The position numbers were made by a program, and so were the translations under genes. Of a stretch of DNA of 64,000 nucleotides, positions 44,601-53,948 are shown in pieces. The notes under the pieces were generated by a model that was given only the letters and a program-made list of their open reading frames with translations, was not told the origin of the DNA and ran no database searches. The DNA comes from Ypsolopha sequella (lineage: Eukaryota > Arthropoda > Insecta > Lepidoptera > Ypsolophidae), in the NCBI GenBank assembly GCA_934047225.1, contig OW203989.1, forward strand, positions 16,963,977 through 17,027,976, given 5' to 3'. Numbering within the stretch: position 1 is the first letter of the stretch; the number at the start of each line of letters is the position of its first letter.

Positions 44601-47600
44601 CTTCTTTAAAAGTGGATTCTGAAAACGCGGTTTTGAAAGTAAGTGACCATGTATGTACAGCAAATCACGCGAAGAATAAAATGTCAATAATTATTGGCAA
44701 ATGTAAGCAAGCGGTGTGCCAATCATTTGGATCTGTACCAAAAATAATTGAAAATGTGGTATTAAACGAATCCCTTTCATTCGAAAACGAAGATATAAAT
44801 GAGGCAGCTCTTTTTAAAACAAAAAAGGATTCTTTATATCGTACAAGAAACAAGTTTTTACAAGTTCCAAAAACCAATTATACATTGAATGAAGTACAGG
44901 TGCCTAATATCATTGGTGAAAATTTTCTTGTTTGCAATGATGGAGAAGACAACAATAAGATATTGATATTTTCAAGTCCCTTAGCAAGAAACACAATAAA
45001 AAACATGAAAAATAAGGACATTCACTTTTATGGCGATGGTACATTTAAAAGTGTACCGTTGTTTTATCAATTGTACACGATACATGTGAATTTAAACATC
45101 AGCAACAATGATACAGTAAATATTGTGCCCGTTATATATTGTTTATTACCCAACAAGACCCAGGACACGTACATAAGGCTATTTCAACTTATTAAAAATA
45201 TATATGACATCAATTTTATAAATTTTAAAACTGATTACGAAGTTGCACAAATTCAAGCCTTAAAAACCGTATTTCCTGGTATAAAAATTACTGGGTGCTA
45301 TTATCACTATTCAAAAGCAATTTGGAAGAAAGCCGAAAAGTTGGGTGTTCTGACTACAACTACAGGATATAAAATAACACAACTTTGTGCTAATCTACCA
45401 CTACTACCATCAAATTATATTTCTGAAGTTTGGCATAATATCAAACAGCTAATATCTGATGACGATTCGGAAAACACGACAAAATTTGAAAGTTATATGG
45501 AAAAACAGTGGATGGGCCAACTTCATGAAATTATTAGTTGTGCCAATGAAATACATCGTACAAATAATAGTTTAGAGGGATGGCATCGGCGCTTAAATAA
45601 ACGAATGAAGGGCAAGCCAACGTTAGTCGATTTTCTATATAAATTGAAAAAGGAGTCACAATGGCAAAGCTTAAAGATTAAGCAATATATATTTGAAGGT
45701 AATGCAAGAAGAACCCTTGATCTTGTTTTTAACTCAAGGTGCAAAAGAGAGCTGAAAAAGTTGCAAGATGGAGACATTTCGGCTTTTTATTTTTTGAAAA
45801 AGATTATCAAAATAAAAAAAGAACTCACTTGTCTTTATAACACCTAGTTTTTTTTTTGTTTTTAATAATGCTATAAGAGGTGAATATAGCCTAATATTGT
45901 TTAAGAAGCATAAGGATTATAACTTTGTTTTTAACTTTTTAATAATGCTATAAGAGGTAAAAATAGCCTAATATTATTTAAGAATCATAAGGATTATAAT
46001 TTTGTTTTTAATTGTTTATATTTTCAAGTGTATTAAAGTTGTATCTTTACAATAGTTTTATTTAATTAGCACCCTTGGTATAAGGCATATCGCGATTTAG
46101 GCAAGATGCGTTGTAGGTGTACAGCGAGCAAAGGTCTATCTCGCTCTTGAACTAAAACGCAATGAACCTTAGTCTCACTAAGCCTTTATCGCTATTGAAC
46201 TAAAAAGCAATTGACCTAAGTCACAATACGCCCACATCTCGTTTGGTCTAGGCATAACGCGACTTAGGTACACTGCGTTATAGGTATACAGCGAGCAAAG
46301 GGTTAAAATGAAGTTGCGGAAGCCGGAAACTGCTGATAGTAGGTACCTCAATGCTCCCAAAGTGATAATGCGCATACAAATCTTCGCCACTGTTCGTATT
46401 TCCTTACACTTTCTTTATATACAATCAATACGGTCACGTGGTTGGTACGTCCGGTCGCTCGGTTATAGGTTTTCTTTGCATGCGTATTATTACTTTGGGA
46501 GTACTGTACCTAGCTGCTCGTCACCATCCGAACAACTTTAACTGTGGATGTGGAACCAATTAACTCTCGAATCGCGACAAACAACTTAGCTGTTCCATAG
46601 AAACGTTACATAGCTATCTGCACAAAATGTATGAAACAGAAGTTTGTTTTTCTCGATTTCTCATTTTTTTTTTCATGACAGGTTTATCGTATATGACACA
46701 AAAATGGTAACAATACAGCCAAACGATAAGAGTGTGCAACTCAGGAATTTCATAATTTGACTCGACTTTTTGATTCGATTCGGATGCACTTTTGCACAGC
46801 ATAGATTTGTTTGTCAAGAGCGCCTCAAGGCTTAGGACCCGTTTATCAGCCAGATTGTGAAAAACCCGCCTTTTTCTAATTAATCGAAAGTAACAGTTAT
46901 ATTCAAAATTTACTCAATAGTTCCTCAACAAAACCTTCATTATACACATGTATTGTGTATGCTACCATGGCAGTTTCCATTGGTTTTTGTAAATTAGAAT
47001 TTGAAAATTTAAATCTTTAAAATTCAAATTTACTGCAACCAATGGAAACTTTGCGATAACAGTTTACACAAAACGTACCTAGGTAAGAGCGACTTCGCAG
47101 CCGGATTGTGAAAAACCCGCCTTTTCCTAATTAATCGAAACAGAACACTTACCGATGTATTGTGTATGTTGCCATAGCAAAAATTCCATTAGTTTCTATA
47201 ATACCGAATGTTTTTATATTTTATTATCAAGTGAGTTTTGGGGTTAAGGGTTCTGTTTCGATTAATTAGAAAAAGGCAGGGTTTTACCGCTCTTAAGGCA
47301 TCTAAAAACTTGTTTTTTTTTTTACTTTCTGTAAAATCTCCAAGGGTTTGGCACAATAAATAAATATATCGTTTTCACAAAAAATTTTGTTGACAGGCTG
47401 CTCTCAAAGACCACGTAGCATATTGCGCATCAAAGGGTGCTGTAGATGCCATGAGCAAGGTGATGGCCCTAGAGCTGGGGCCACACGGCATCCGCACCAA
47501 CACCGTTAACCCGACGGTAATAATGACTGACATGGGTCGCACTGTGTGGGCTGAACCATCCAAGTCTGGACCGATGCTCTCTAAGATCCCCCTTGGAAGG

Positions 47601-49152
47601 TAATAATCTTTATTGTATATAAAAGAATATCCGCTATCAACGCCCAGACCAAACGGCTGGACCTAGGAACATGAAATTTGGACTATAGACACAGAATAAA
47701 TGCTATAGATTCATGAGATCCGCTAAGAAAGGATTTTAGGGAATTTCCAAGGGATTGGGAGAAACGGGGATCCACGCGAGCAAAGCTGCGGGGTGTCCGC
47801 TGTATACTTTGAATCTGTATATTGAATGAACAATCAGTTTCAATAAAATTTCAAAAATGTGAAACCTATTGAACCCATTACTTATTTGATATGTAGGTAC
47901 TTGACTGAAAACGGTTATAACTCTAACGACTTTACAGTGCCTTAAAAATGCTAAAAATTATTTTTACCTATAGAAATTAATATCAGTTGACCGATTCAAA
48001 ATACTTACTTATGTACCTACAACATTTTTGGAAACAACTTGTTAGGAAGCCCTTTCGATTGTTTTTGTGCCAAGTGCCAGGCCAAGGCCAGGTTGTATTC
48101 TGAGGCCACGCGGGTCACTTGCCATAGTAAAAACAGTCTAAACGCTGTCCGTCGACCGCCTAGAGGTATCTAAAGTGATCGAGGGCATGCGAAAATTGGT
48201 GTCCGACGCGGCCCCCAGGACCCGGTATATTGGCGGTCACAAGGTGTCTGCCGCGGCCCACTGGGCTAAATATTGTTTTTAGTGTAGCGTTCAATGTGTT
48301 AATAGGATGGCCTACCCTAGCACCTTTTTTTTATTACCCGTCCAGCACAATAAGTTCAATGGCAAAGTCGCGTAATGCTAAAAATTGTAATCCGTAGATA
48401 AAATATCAATAAATCAAATATTATATTTTTTTTTCAATACAAGGAGAGTTCGAACTTCTTCAAACGAATCCTCGAAAGTCTGGCGTTATTCATGCTATAG
48501 GCTCATGGTAGTCTTAAGTTGTAGGTCCATAGTTGTGCTCGCATAGGGCTCACCACCCATCACGTTGGGACGTAATAATCGTCGGTTAAACGTGGGTATA
48601 CGAGTGTGGACTTACTTACAGCCCATAGTCAGACGGATACACCTCTGATACCCAATCGACGCGACGATTCATTATCATTTCATAGTAGATGCTAGTGATT
48701 GTTGGCACTTGGTGGAATTTATAAAACATTGTTTAAAAAACACTTGTACTTATCCACATATACAGCAAACTTTATTATGCCCGACCGGTTTCGCTGTAAA
48801 GCATTTTCGGGCCTTTTACAAATCTTAACTAACAAAGAAAAAATTCGTTTTTCATTTATTGCACGTAATTTTTAGACATGGTTGTAGTATAAAATTATTT
48901 TCTTTGTTAATAAGGATTTATATAGGCCCTAGAAAATGCTTTACAGCGAAACCGGTCGGGCATAATAAAGTTTACTGTATATGTGGATAAGTAAAAGTGT
49001 TTTTTAAGCAATATCATTATCATTTCGCTCTATATTTCAGGTTCGGCGAGGTTTCTGAAGTGGTGAGTGCAATTCTATTTCTACTGAGCGACGAAGCAAG
49101 CATGATCAACGGGACACATTTGCCTGTAGACGGCGGATTTCTCGCCACGTAA
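32652..49152 (+). CDS. DCXR: Dicarbonyl/L-xylulose reductase-like SDR, copy 3 (diverged)
   Basis: Coding exons: 32652-32700, 37818-38070, 39128-39242, 47397-47599 and 49041-49152, giving 243 residues. Exons 2-5 have exactly the sizes of copies 1 and 2; exon 1 is one codon shorter. The catalytic residues N105, S134, Y147 (YCASK) and K151 are present and the frame is open. The cofactor loop, however, reads VIGGCQGIG in place of VTGAGQGIG, and the NNAA motif is NVAG, changes that could alter NADPH binding. Introns are very large (5.1, 1.1, 8.2 and 1.4 kb) and contain a foldback, a hAT element, a Harbinger, a Mutator-like element and others. An AATAAA at 49179-49184 lies only 27 nt after the stop. 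Either a neofunctionalised paralogue or one under relaxed constraint; the intact frame favours the former or a recent loss of constraint. Confidence 0.85.
32701..33305. other. Intron 1 of copy 3, left part
   Basis: GC-rich at 32760-32960. At 33040-33090 it contains 'ggccgagtgcgtgtcgg' and 'tagggttccgtagt', a short piece of the dispersed repeat seen at 10010 and 11748. No gene recognised. Confidence 0.45.
33306..36175. mobile_element. 2.87-kb foldback element with about 1.17-kb inverted arms
   Basis: The left arm runs from 33306 (CAGTTGCCACAAAATAAGAG) to about 34480 and the right arm from about 34962 to 36175 (CTCTTATTTTGTGGCAACTG). The loop is about 480 bp. Arms are nearly identical throughout, differing by scattered substitutions and short indels. 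It is flanked by TA at 33304-33305 and 36176-36177. A CAGT...ACTG border with a TA duplication resembles Tc1/mariner termini, though no transposase remains. Matching frames in both arms ([13 protein letters not shown]...) are mirror copies and probably not genes. Confidence 0.88.
36660..36830 (+). repeat. Dispersed repeat tail ('acaactttcgcattatta')
   Basis: It has 'gataaaatatagcctgtg', 'aatgcgtccagctgtttctg' and 'aagaagtaacaaacatac', then 'ctttcgcattattat' and an AT-rich tail. The same architecture is at 42660-42970. Common in lepidopteran genomes; family not assigned. Confidence 0.55.
37038..37732. mobile_element. hAT-type non-autonomous element, 695 bp
   Basis: Perfect 8-bp duplications CCTCCTAG lie at 37030-37037 and 37733-37740. 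Ends: TAGGGCATGGAGTACCGG and CCGGTATCCATGCCATA. Subterminal DNA is full of 'taccggta'-type palindromes on both sides. No transposase. It stops 85 bp before exon 2 of reductase copy 3. Confidence 0.88.
38100..38465 (+). mobile_element. LINE 3' fragment (RTE-like end)
   Basis: The end reads 'aaaggcttatgtccagcag', 'tggacg' and then a GATG-repeat tail (gctgatggatggatgatgg). This is a well-known lepidopteran LINE ending. The part upstream is diverged and has no intact frame. Confidence 0.6.
38708..39079. mobile_element. About 370-bp foldback MITE in intron 2 of copy 3
   Basis: Arms: 'ttaagttaaacgtcagtcgc' (38708) and 'gcgactgacgtttaaccttaa' minus its last base (to 39079). They continue inward as 'cataacttaattttgtttt' against 'aaacaaagttaagttatg', and a further inner pair is 'gtgaggtttataaa' against 'tttataaacctcac'. 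It ends 49 bp before exon 3. Confidence 0.75.
39591..41270. mobile_element. PIF/Harbinger transposon, 1,680 bp
   Basis: Ends TGCCCCGTTTATCAAA and TTTGATAAACAGGGCA form a 16-bp inverted repeat with one mismatch, flanked by the 3-bp duplication CTG at 39588-39590 and 41271-41273. Both subterminal regions are packed with 'acttgtaa'/'ttacaagt' motifs, likely transposase binding sites. It holds one minus-strand transposase gene (39969-40966). The small size, 3-bp duplication and HARBI1-like gene agree. Located in intron 3 of reductase copy 3. Confidence 0.9.
39969..40966 (-). pseudogene. HARBI1-like DDE transposase, three lesions
   Basis: The start [15 protein letters not shown] is followed by a helical DNA-binding region ([33 protein letters not shown]). 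The catalytic core has [12 protein letters not shown] (first Asp), [19 protein letters not shown] (second Asp) and, further on, [12 protein letters not shown] (Glu). About 330 codons, close to normal for HARBI1. Lesions: an in-frame TAA at 40589-40591, a one-base loss near 40390 just after NWPG, and a TAG at 40272-40274 where the family usually has Trp after a Gly-Asp-x-x-Tyr-Pro segment. The C-terminus is acidic ([12 protein letters not shown]). The partner Myb-like protein found in many Harbingers is absent. Confidence 0.85.
41613..41806. mobile_element. tRNA-derived foldback element
   Basis: Two inverted arms of about 76 bp (41613-41690 and 41731-41806) share 'gtatagaaacgcaaaa', 'agtaaatctgg' and 'gtgaggagctc'. 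The inner ends of both arms are T-arm-like: 'ccgggttcgaatcccgg' on the plus strand, and 'ccgggttaaaatcccgg' on the minus strand. The plus-strand stretch 41691-41757 resembles the 3' two thirds of a tRNA (tggtagagcaatcgcc, then a loop with ggt, then the T arm), but the acceptor and D arm do not fold properly. A piece of this family (taaatctggatgtgaggagc) recurs at 56936. Confidence 0.65.
42444..42587 (+). repeat. Three tandem 48-bp units in the MULE left end
   Basis: Unit 'ggtctatatctcacattgtc' plus 'catttcgcgatacgactatt' plus 'tcgctatt', repeated at 42444, 42492 and 42540, with a partial fourth from 42588. A diverged unit recurs at 44190-44230 just beyond the nested insertion. 48 is divisible by three, so all three frames show 16-residue repeats; these frames are not considered genes. 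Confidence 0.85.
42620..42975 (+). repeat. Dispersed repeat tail nested in the MULE
   Basis: Contains two related blocks with 'cccatgggaactgatttatg' and 'taggtctagaa...'/'caggtctagaac', then 'cggcgtgaaggagtaacaaa', '(catc)n' and 'aaactttcgcatttatatta'. Same family as 36660-36830. Confidence 0.6.
42980..44120. mobile_element. 1.1-kb foldback element nested in the MULE
   Basis: Arms of about 370 bp (42980-43352 and 43752-44120) are inverted and about 90% alike. The outer ends are 'caggatgaatttttgagacg' and 'ggctcaaaaattcacctg'; the inner ends 'cgccataatccgctataaag' and 'ctttatagcggattatggcg'. The spacer is about 400 bp with no gene. A diverged piece of one arm recurs near 62790-62850 (gtctcataaagccg, ctgcccttagtg). 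Confidence 0.85.
44456..45847 (+). CDS. FLYWCH zinc finger-MULE transposase, 463 aa, intact
   Basis: An uninterrupted single-exon frame. An FLYWCH finger lies at about residues 20-67 ([14 protein letters not shown] at 38-41, C47, HVC at 65-67). The MULE DDE core follows, with [11 protein letters not shown] (D194), [19 protein letters not shown] (D260), [13 protein letters not shown] (280-292) and [20 protein letters not shown] (E374). FLYWCH/MULE proteins cut and join Mutator-like elements, with the FLYWCH finger probably binding the ends. It sits inside terminal repeats with a target duplication, so it is the element's own transposase. The length is near the usual 450-550 residues for insect relatives. 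All catalytic residues are present, so this copy may be active or only recently silenced. Confidence 0.9.
   Translation: MNSKEDVVFVRNKKGSNNLLLGGFAYTKNRSNNDGSSLWRCANRKICSASLKVDSENAVLKVSDHVCTANHAKNKMSIIIGKCKQAVCQSFGSVPKIIENVVLNESLSFENEDINEAALFKTKKDSLYRTRNKFLQVPKTNYTLNEVQVPNIIGENFLVCNDGEDNNKILIFSSPLARNTIKNMKNKDIHFYGDGTFKSVPLFYQLYTIHVNLNISNNDTVNIVPVIYCLLPNKTQDTYIRLFQLIKNIYDINFINFKTDYEVAQIQALKTVFPGIKITGCYYHYSKAIWKKAEKLGVLTTTTGYKITQLCANLPLLPSNYISEVWHNIKQLISDDDSENTTKFESYMEKQWMGQLHEIISCANEIHRTNNSLEGWHRRLNKRMKGKPTLVDFLYKLKKESQWQSLKIKQYIFEGNARRTLDLVFNSRCKRELKKLQDGDISAFYFLKKIIKIKKELTCLYNT
45855..46010 (+). repeat. Two tandem units of about 75 bp downstream of the MULE transposase
   Basis: Each unit has 'ttttaataatgctataagag', 'atagcctaatatt' and 'aagcataaggattataa' or 'aatcataaggattataa'. 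They lie just after the stop codon at 45847 and contain no AATAAA, so they would be in the 3' UTR or beyond. Confidence 0.75.
46848..47292. mobile_element. 'gtgaaaaacccgcc' MITE copies before exon 4 of reductase copy 3
   Basis: The block 'ttgtgaaaaacccgcc' plus 'taattaatcgaaa' occurs at 46853-46890 and 47103-47146, and inverted (tttcgattaattag...ggcagggtttt) at 47250-47288. 47089-47289 is one MITE of about 200 bp with ends 'aagagcg' and 'cgctctt'; the 46848 block is an end of a second copy. It stops about 105 bp before exon 4. Confidence 0.65.
47640..47830 (+). repeat. Dispersed repeat in intron 4 of copy 3
   Basis: Contains 'accaaacggctggacctag', 'aaggattttagggaatttcc' and 'ccacgcgagcaaagctgcgg', a common lepidopteran repeat signature. 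No intact gene. Confidence 0.55.
48698..49015. mobile_element. 'gcccgaccggtttcgctgta' foldback, about 320 bp
   Basis: Left arm 48725-48815 (cacttgtacttatccacata, gcccgaccggtttcgctg) and right arm 48930-49013 (cagcgaaaccggtcgggc, tatgtggataagtaaaagtg). The spacer is about 110 bp. Related to 2848-2965 in intron 4 of copy 1, the same intron position class, so either the family is abundant or an older copy was present before duplication. It ends about 25 bp before exon 5. Confidence 0.75.
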
Positions 49153-49178
49153 ACAGCTAACCTGGCATAAACTACGGA

Positions 49179-49184
49179 AATAAA
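49179..49184 (+). promoter_or_regulatory. Candidate polyadenylation signal of reductase copy 3
   Basis: AATAAA 27 nt after the stop at 49150-49152, implying a very short 3' UTR. Confidence 0.5.
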
Positions 49185-51329
49185 AGTCCAACAACTCCCT
49201 ATAGTTTGTTTTATTTACTCAGTTTATTGTGCCAAAGGAATTAATACATACTGGACATTATAAACAATGCAAGCATAACAATTTTTTATAATAATGAATA
49301 TGCCAAGCTATACAGGCCAGCACATACGGAAAATAATACACCATATAATAAAGAAAAATAAACACTGCTTCATGCAGGTTCAGTTATCTCTTGTTACAAA
49401 TTTCTGTATTGAACATTAACACTGTTATGTAAGAGGGAATAAAGTCAACAATTCCTTTGACCTTAGTAATATCATACAGTTATAATAAGCCATATAATCA
49501 ATATTCTCTTACAGTATCATACCACTAGCTCATTGATTCATTCCCCCGTATTAGTAGAAAACTTTAAAATTCCGATTTAAGTTTATAAGCACGCGATCCG
49601 CAGCTATACACAGAAAATCTACGAAATCGAAAGTTTATATACGTCGGGTAACGGAAAAAATAATTAGACAGACATAGACTACAACAGTTATTATTTTGAT
49701 TTTATATTCTAAGATATTGTAAAAAACAGTGTGTCAGCTTATATCTAAGTACCTTAAATATATTATATACAAAATTATTTAAAATCAAAGTCTTTCGTCA
49801 AACGAAAAATTCCGAGGAAGCCGAGTTTTCTCGACAAGACGGCGGCGTTAACCGTTCGTGACGTGACGTGACGTGACCACTGGTGCCGGTGCAGTTCGAT
49901 ACGACACGACAGTTTCAGCAACACATCGAAGTCTAATAATGCACTCGCTTCACACGTTATGTATATGGACAAGAACAAACTATAGCTAACATTTTTATAA
50001 CCACAGTCCATATTAACTTAATATCGCAATATTATTAAAATCAATTTATCAAGTTATCGAATTCTAATTTACAAGGAAAATACATTTACTGAAAATGAAT
50101 TGCCAGAATTCGACGACTATATTTAAAATGGTTCACGTTAAATTGGCACCTGGCAAATGCAAAATTCTCGTATCGATTGTTATGTTCGCGCTTGGTATTT
50201 ATATGAATACAAAATGCTTATTTACCCTGTTGACTAACCAACATAATTAACGATTACATACAAATTAAAATAGATGTGCAATGCTACTTATAAATAAAAA
50301 TGAATTCGTACGTTGAAAAAAAAAGACAGTTTACCACATGGGTACCACGAACATCAACTCAATCGGAAGTCCTTGAAACGACTGAGGAGATTAAATTAAT
50401 CGTGACCACTGGATACTTTTGGTTCCAGTGAAAAGCTTTACACATAAAATTCCTACAGTAAGTTATTATTAATTAAATATTTACAAATAATTGAACCTAA
50501 TTCTCAGTCATATTTGAGATGCGATGGTCCATTGAGTGTGCAGTCGATGAACGAATCCTCAGGTGAATGAACATTTATTTACAAAGAGCAACAGTACAGG
50601 CCACCGCGCTCGAAGAATAAAGGCAGAACTGACTAAATTATTCAGCCGATCAAACCGAAATTCCATAGATGAAAAAAGAACGTTACTCCAACGTTGGAAG
50701 TAAAATTTAGTATGAAATATTTATTTGAGAGTTGTTCAGTAATTCTAGTCGTCCATTGACATCTAGTATAGTAGCCCTATGAAAGTTTTAAGTCTTGCCT
50801 TATACACTGTGTCTTTAGTCATACTCTTTCGTATACCTACATAAGCATGTAAGGCCAGTCCTAAACACTCATAGCGTGACTCCAAGACAACGTAATCTCA
50901 CTTGCTCTGTCTTAGTCATACATAACGCGTTTGTCAACATCTGAAAGAGCAAGTACGATGTAAATACGTTCTGTCTATCTGCCTTGCTAGAAGGATACTA
51001 TTTTGCTCTCCATCGATTGCAAGATATATAAAGATGTCCATCATAAGAGAAAATTATAAAGTAGGAGATTGAATGGTAACAAACGTTTTAGGTAAGTAAA
51101 TGAAATTATTTTGGTTATAAATGAGATCATAGGATGTGAAAAGAGTTTTTTATTGTTCGACTTGGGTTTATACAAGCTGCTCGTTTTTGATATTTTCATA
51201 TTAGTATGGACCCTCAACGGGACGCACCTTCTGTGTGCACACCATGAACAATTTACTATGAAAAAAAAGTCTGCAAAGATTTACCTACAGCAGCCAGCTA
51301 ATGAAAAAAAAACTGTCTGATTATGAAAA

Positions 51330-51720
51330 GTGACCATACAAAAACTGTGACGGGTGTTTGCTTAATATGGCGTCGGCTCCTGGGGCGTTCAAGGTCACTG
51401 GGATTCGACCAATTTCGACTGGCCCAGTGTCGCATGACGGTTGATTCCGAGGGCAGGGTCACCGTCGTATTGCTATTGGCAAAGAGCAAGGATGCTCTAA
51501 TTCGAACCCGTCTGACCATTCCCAAGTTAGAATTGAGCGGAGTTCGTCAGTTATCCAGGCTCTTCAGCCACGTCTCCCGTGAATTAGCTACCACATACAG
51601 AACGTTTTTGCATGGTCAGACAGTCAGGTTGCGCTAGCATGGCTGCGCGCGGCTCCAATTACTTTGGAGACCTTCGTAGGGTGTCTTGCTTTTTTTAGTG
51701 TCTGGTGCCCTTTATGAAAC
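51330..51720 (+). pseudogene. BEL/Pao-type retrotransposon pol fragment
   Basis: Frame 51323-51637 reads VVLLLAKSKDALIRTRLT followed by IPKLELSGVRQLSRLFSHV, the conserved stretch between reverse transcriptase/RNase H and integrase of Pao elements (AKS...P.LEL). A frame change near 51605 then gives AWSDSQVALAWLRAAP, matching the next conserved block. No LTRs or other domains remain nearby. A dead remnant. Confidence 0.75.
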
Positions 51721-52811
51721 ATAATTTGTTAGAAATGCGTTTTCCTTTTTTGTTCCTCAGCTGACTGCAGTATTTAAAATATAGCTGGAATATACGACAG
51801 CAAAACAAGCTTTAACATATTAGGAATACAGTTATAAATAATGCAGATTGCCTATTGTTTCTAATATAAATTACTTGTTCCTGATTCTAACGACGAGACG
51901 TGAATGTATTCCGTGAAAAGCCAAGCACACACAAGTGTTATACAGATATGATTAGTAAAGACCGCAAACTTTCTTCATTAAATCTATGGCAGTGATGGAC
52001 ACTCACAATTAACTGATCAAGATGTAAGGTTAAGAACCCGGTCCGCGACGACGACAGTTTTGATGCAAAGCATTTTGTTAAACATTTTTCTGGTCTTTAT
52101 CGCGATGTTTTTGGAAAAACCAAGGACATACACCACTTCATATTGGCCGTTTAAATGAATGCCTAAAATTATTTGATTGAATTGTTTCTGTTTTGCAAAT
52201 TATTTTGGTTCTTACGAGCACGTTCCGAATAGTTCTTCATAATGTCTAAGTACCAAAATAATTCGCAAAGGAGAAACAATTCAATCAAATACATTTTAGG
52301 ACTTCATTTAGACAGCTAATATGAATTGGTGTATGTCCCTGGTGTTTACAAAAACATCGCGGTAAAGATGAGAAAAATATTTAAAAAATACTTCGCATCA
52401 AACGGACGAAAAATACAGAGCGGGTTCTTAAGCCTTTTTTATTATCATAATAAGTATCATGCATACTACAAATGTTCCAAATCTTAAAGATGCTGTACAG
52501 AACCAAAGAATCCAAAGCGTTCTATAGAAAAAGGAATAATTGTACGCACAATGATTTTACTATTTTTATAGTCAAATAAATAATGTACTTCTTTTACAGG
52601 TTATTTACTAATAACATAAAAAATTAGTCCTTTTAAATATCATTTCTGCTTGCTATTAACATAAAACTGCTTCATTTTGCATTTAATGTAAAGGCGAGAT
52701 CAAATTTTTGAGCCGGTAGATTACGTACATGAAAAAGAAGAAAACTGCAAATTATTTGTCTGTTTAAAACATTAGCAAATTAATATTAAAGATAACTTAT
52801 TTGTATTTTTT

Positions 52812-53005
52812 ATTCAGTTTATATTATATATTTATATAAAACACTTATTAAAATAATTATTTCCACATATATTTCGACATTTATAGTCGGCGTCAGTAAT
52901 TGTATATTAATTGTATCTAATTCCACTGACGCTGACTATAAATGTCGAAATATATCTGGAAATAATTATTTTAATAAGTGTTTTTATATAAATATATAAT
53001 ATAAA
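52812..53005. repeat. About 195-bp foldback
   Basis: Left arm 'tataaaacacttattaaaat' and right arm 'attttaataagtgtttttata', inward 'tatatttcgacatttatagt' and 'actataaatgtcgaaatata', with a loop of about 30 bp. A MITE-like palindrome in the possible kinase 3' UTR. Confidence 0.8.
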
Positions 53006-53948
53006 CTGAAGAGCAAATTAATATTTATTTTATATTGTTCAGTATTGCATAACGATTCCGTTCGATGAGCTTTGTGACTTTAATGTTGGCCATTGCAACT
53101 TTAACCACTACAGAGGAGGGACGACAAGAACGTTCACCCTCATCAAAATATTAACCAATATTCATCTGAGCTCCCCCCCCCCCTCACCCCGCTTGGCATC
53201 TAGGCTCCGGACGTTGCTGTGTCCATCATAGAGTCAATATATCCTCTTTATCTTTTATAGTTAACCTCTTTGTCGTGACATAACCCACCTAACGGTTTGG
53301 CTCATTAACTTGCTGTCACCGATACAGTCAACAATATCTGTAGTGTAAGCAAGTTAACTATATTTTTCTTTTAGTAGATTGTTTTAAATAATTTATATAA
53401 AACATACGTACTTTGTTTCACAATCAAAAGCCAAGCTATTTGTTTCGCACGTAATTTATGGAAGACGTAATAAGAACGATCGTAATCCATTTAACTGCAA
53501 TAAACGAAAAGAACTTAATAAAAAGATATATATATATATATATATATATATTGCACATCATATTTAAACAGAATACCTCGTTTCCAATATGAAAATCCAA
53601 TAGTCAATCGTTTTGTACACAAACAAAACACACCTCCAAATCTCCAAGGCCCACGAACATTCGTCGAGATGACCACAGTCTTACATCTAGATACAACTGA
53701 GCTTAGAGTACAATAGACGCGAACGGTAGGCCTAACTATCGGCTAAACTTAATCGAGTCAGATATAAAAAGACGAAACGTCACTCTTTTAGAATTACTCG
53801 GCCCGTCCGTCGGCCGGTCGGCCTACAATAATTTACAATAACATGAATGCATACAAAATGTTTCTTACACTAGGTTTAGTAGTGGTCGCATGGGGGCGAA
53901 GGGCGAGGGGCGGGGGCGAGGCTAGCGCGCGATGGGCGGGGAGCTCCC

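Larger units (their letters stand above)
42368..46301. mobile_element. Mutator-like element (MULE), 3,934 bp, with intact transposase
   Basis: Inverted ends of about 53 bp share CCTTTGCTCGCTGTAT, then ACGC and CCTAAGTCGCGTTATGCC. They are flanked by GTTAAAAT at 42360-42367 and 46302-46309, an 8-bp duplication within the range for MULEs. Contents: three 48-bp tandem units (42444-42587), a later insertion at about 42620-44190 (a dispersed repeat tail plus a foldback), the transposase gene (44456-45847), and two 75-bp tandem units near 45860-46010. It lies in intron 3 of reductase copy 3, 1.1 kb from the Harbinger. Confidence 0.88.
49205..53948 (-). other. Gene-poor region, possible long 3' UTR of the casein kinase gene
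   Basis: No coding exon was recognised except a retroelement fragment at 51330-51720. The first minus-strand AATAAA encountered from the left is at about 49210-49215 (plus-strand tttatt), close to the end of reductase copy 3, so the two genes converge. A long 3' UTR of the kinase transcript could fill this stretch, but this is inference. It also holds a foldback at 52812-53005 and a (TA)n tract at 53527-53551. Confidence 0.35.

Noticed and set aside
53525..53552. (TA)n tract
   Set aside because: A simple microsatellite; no further meaning.
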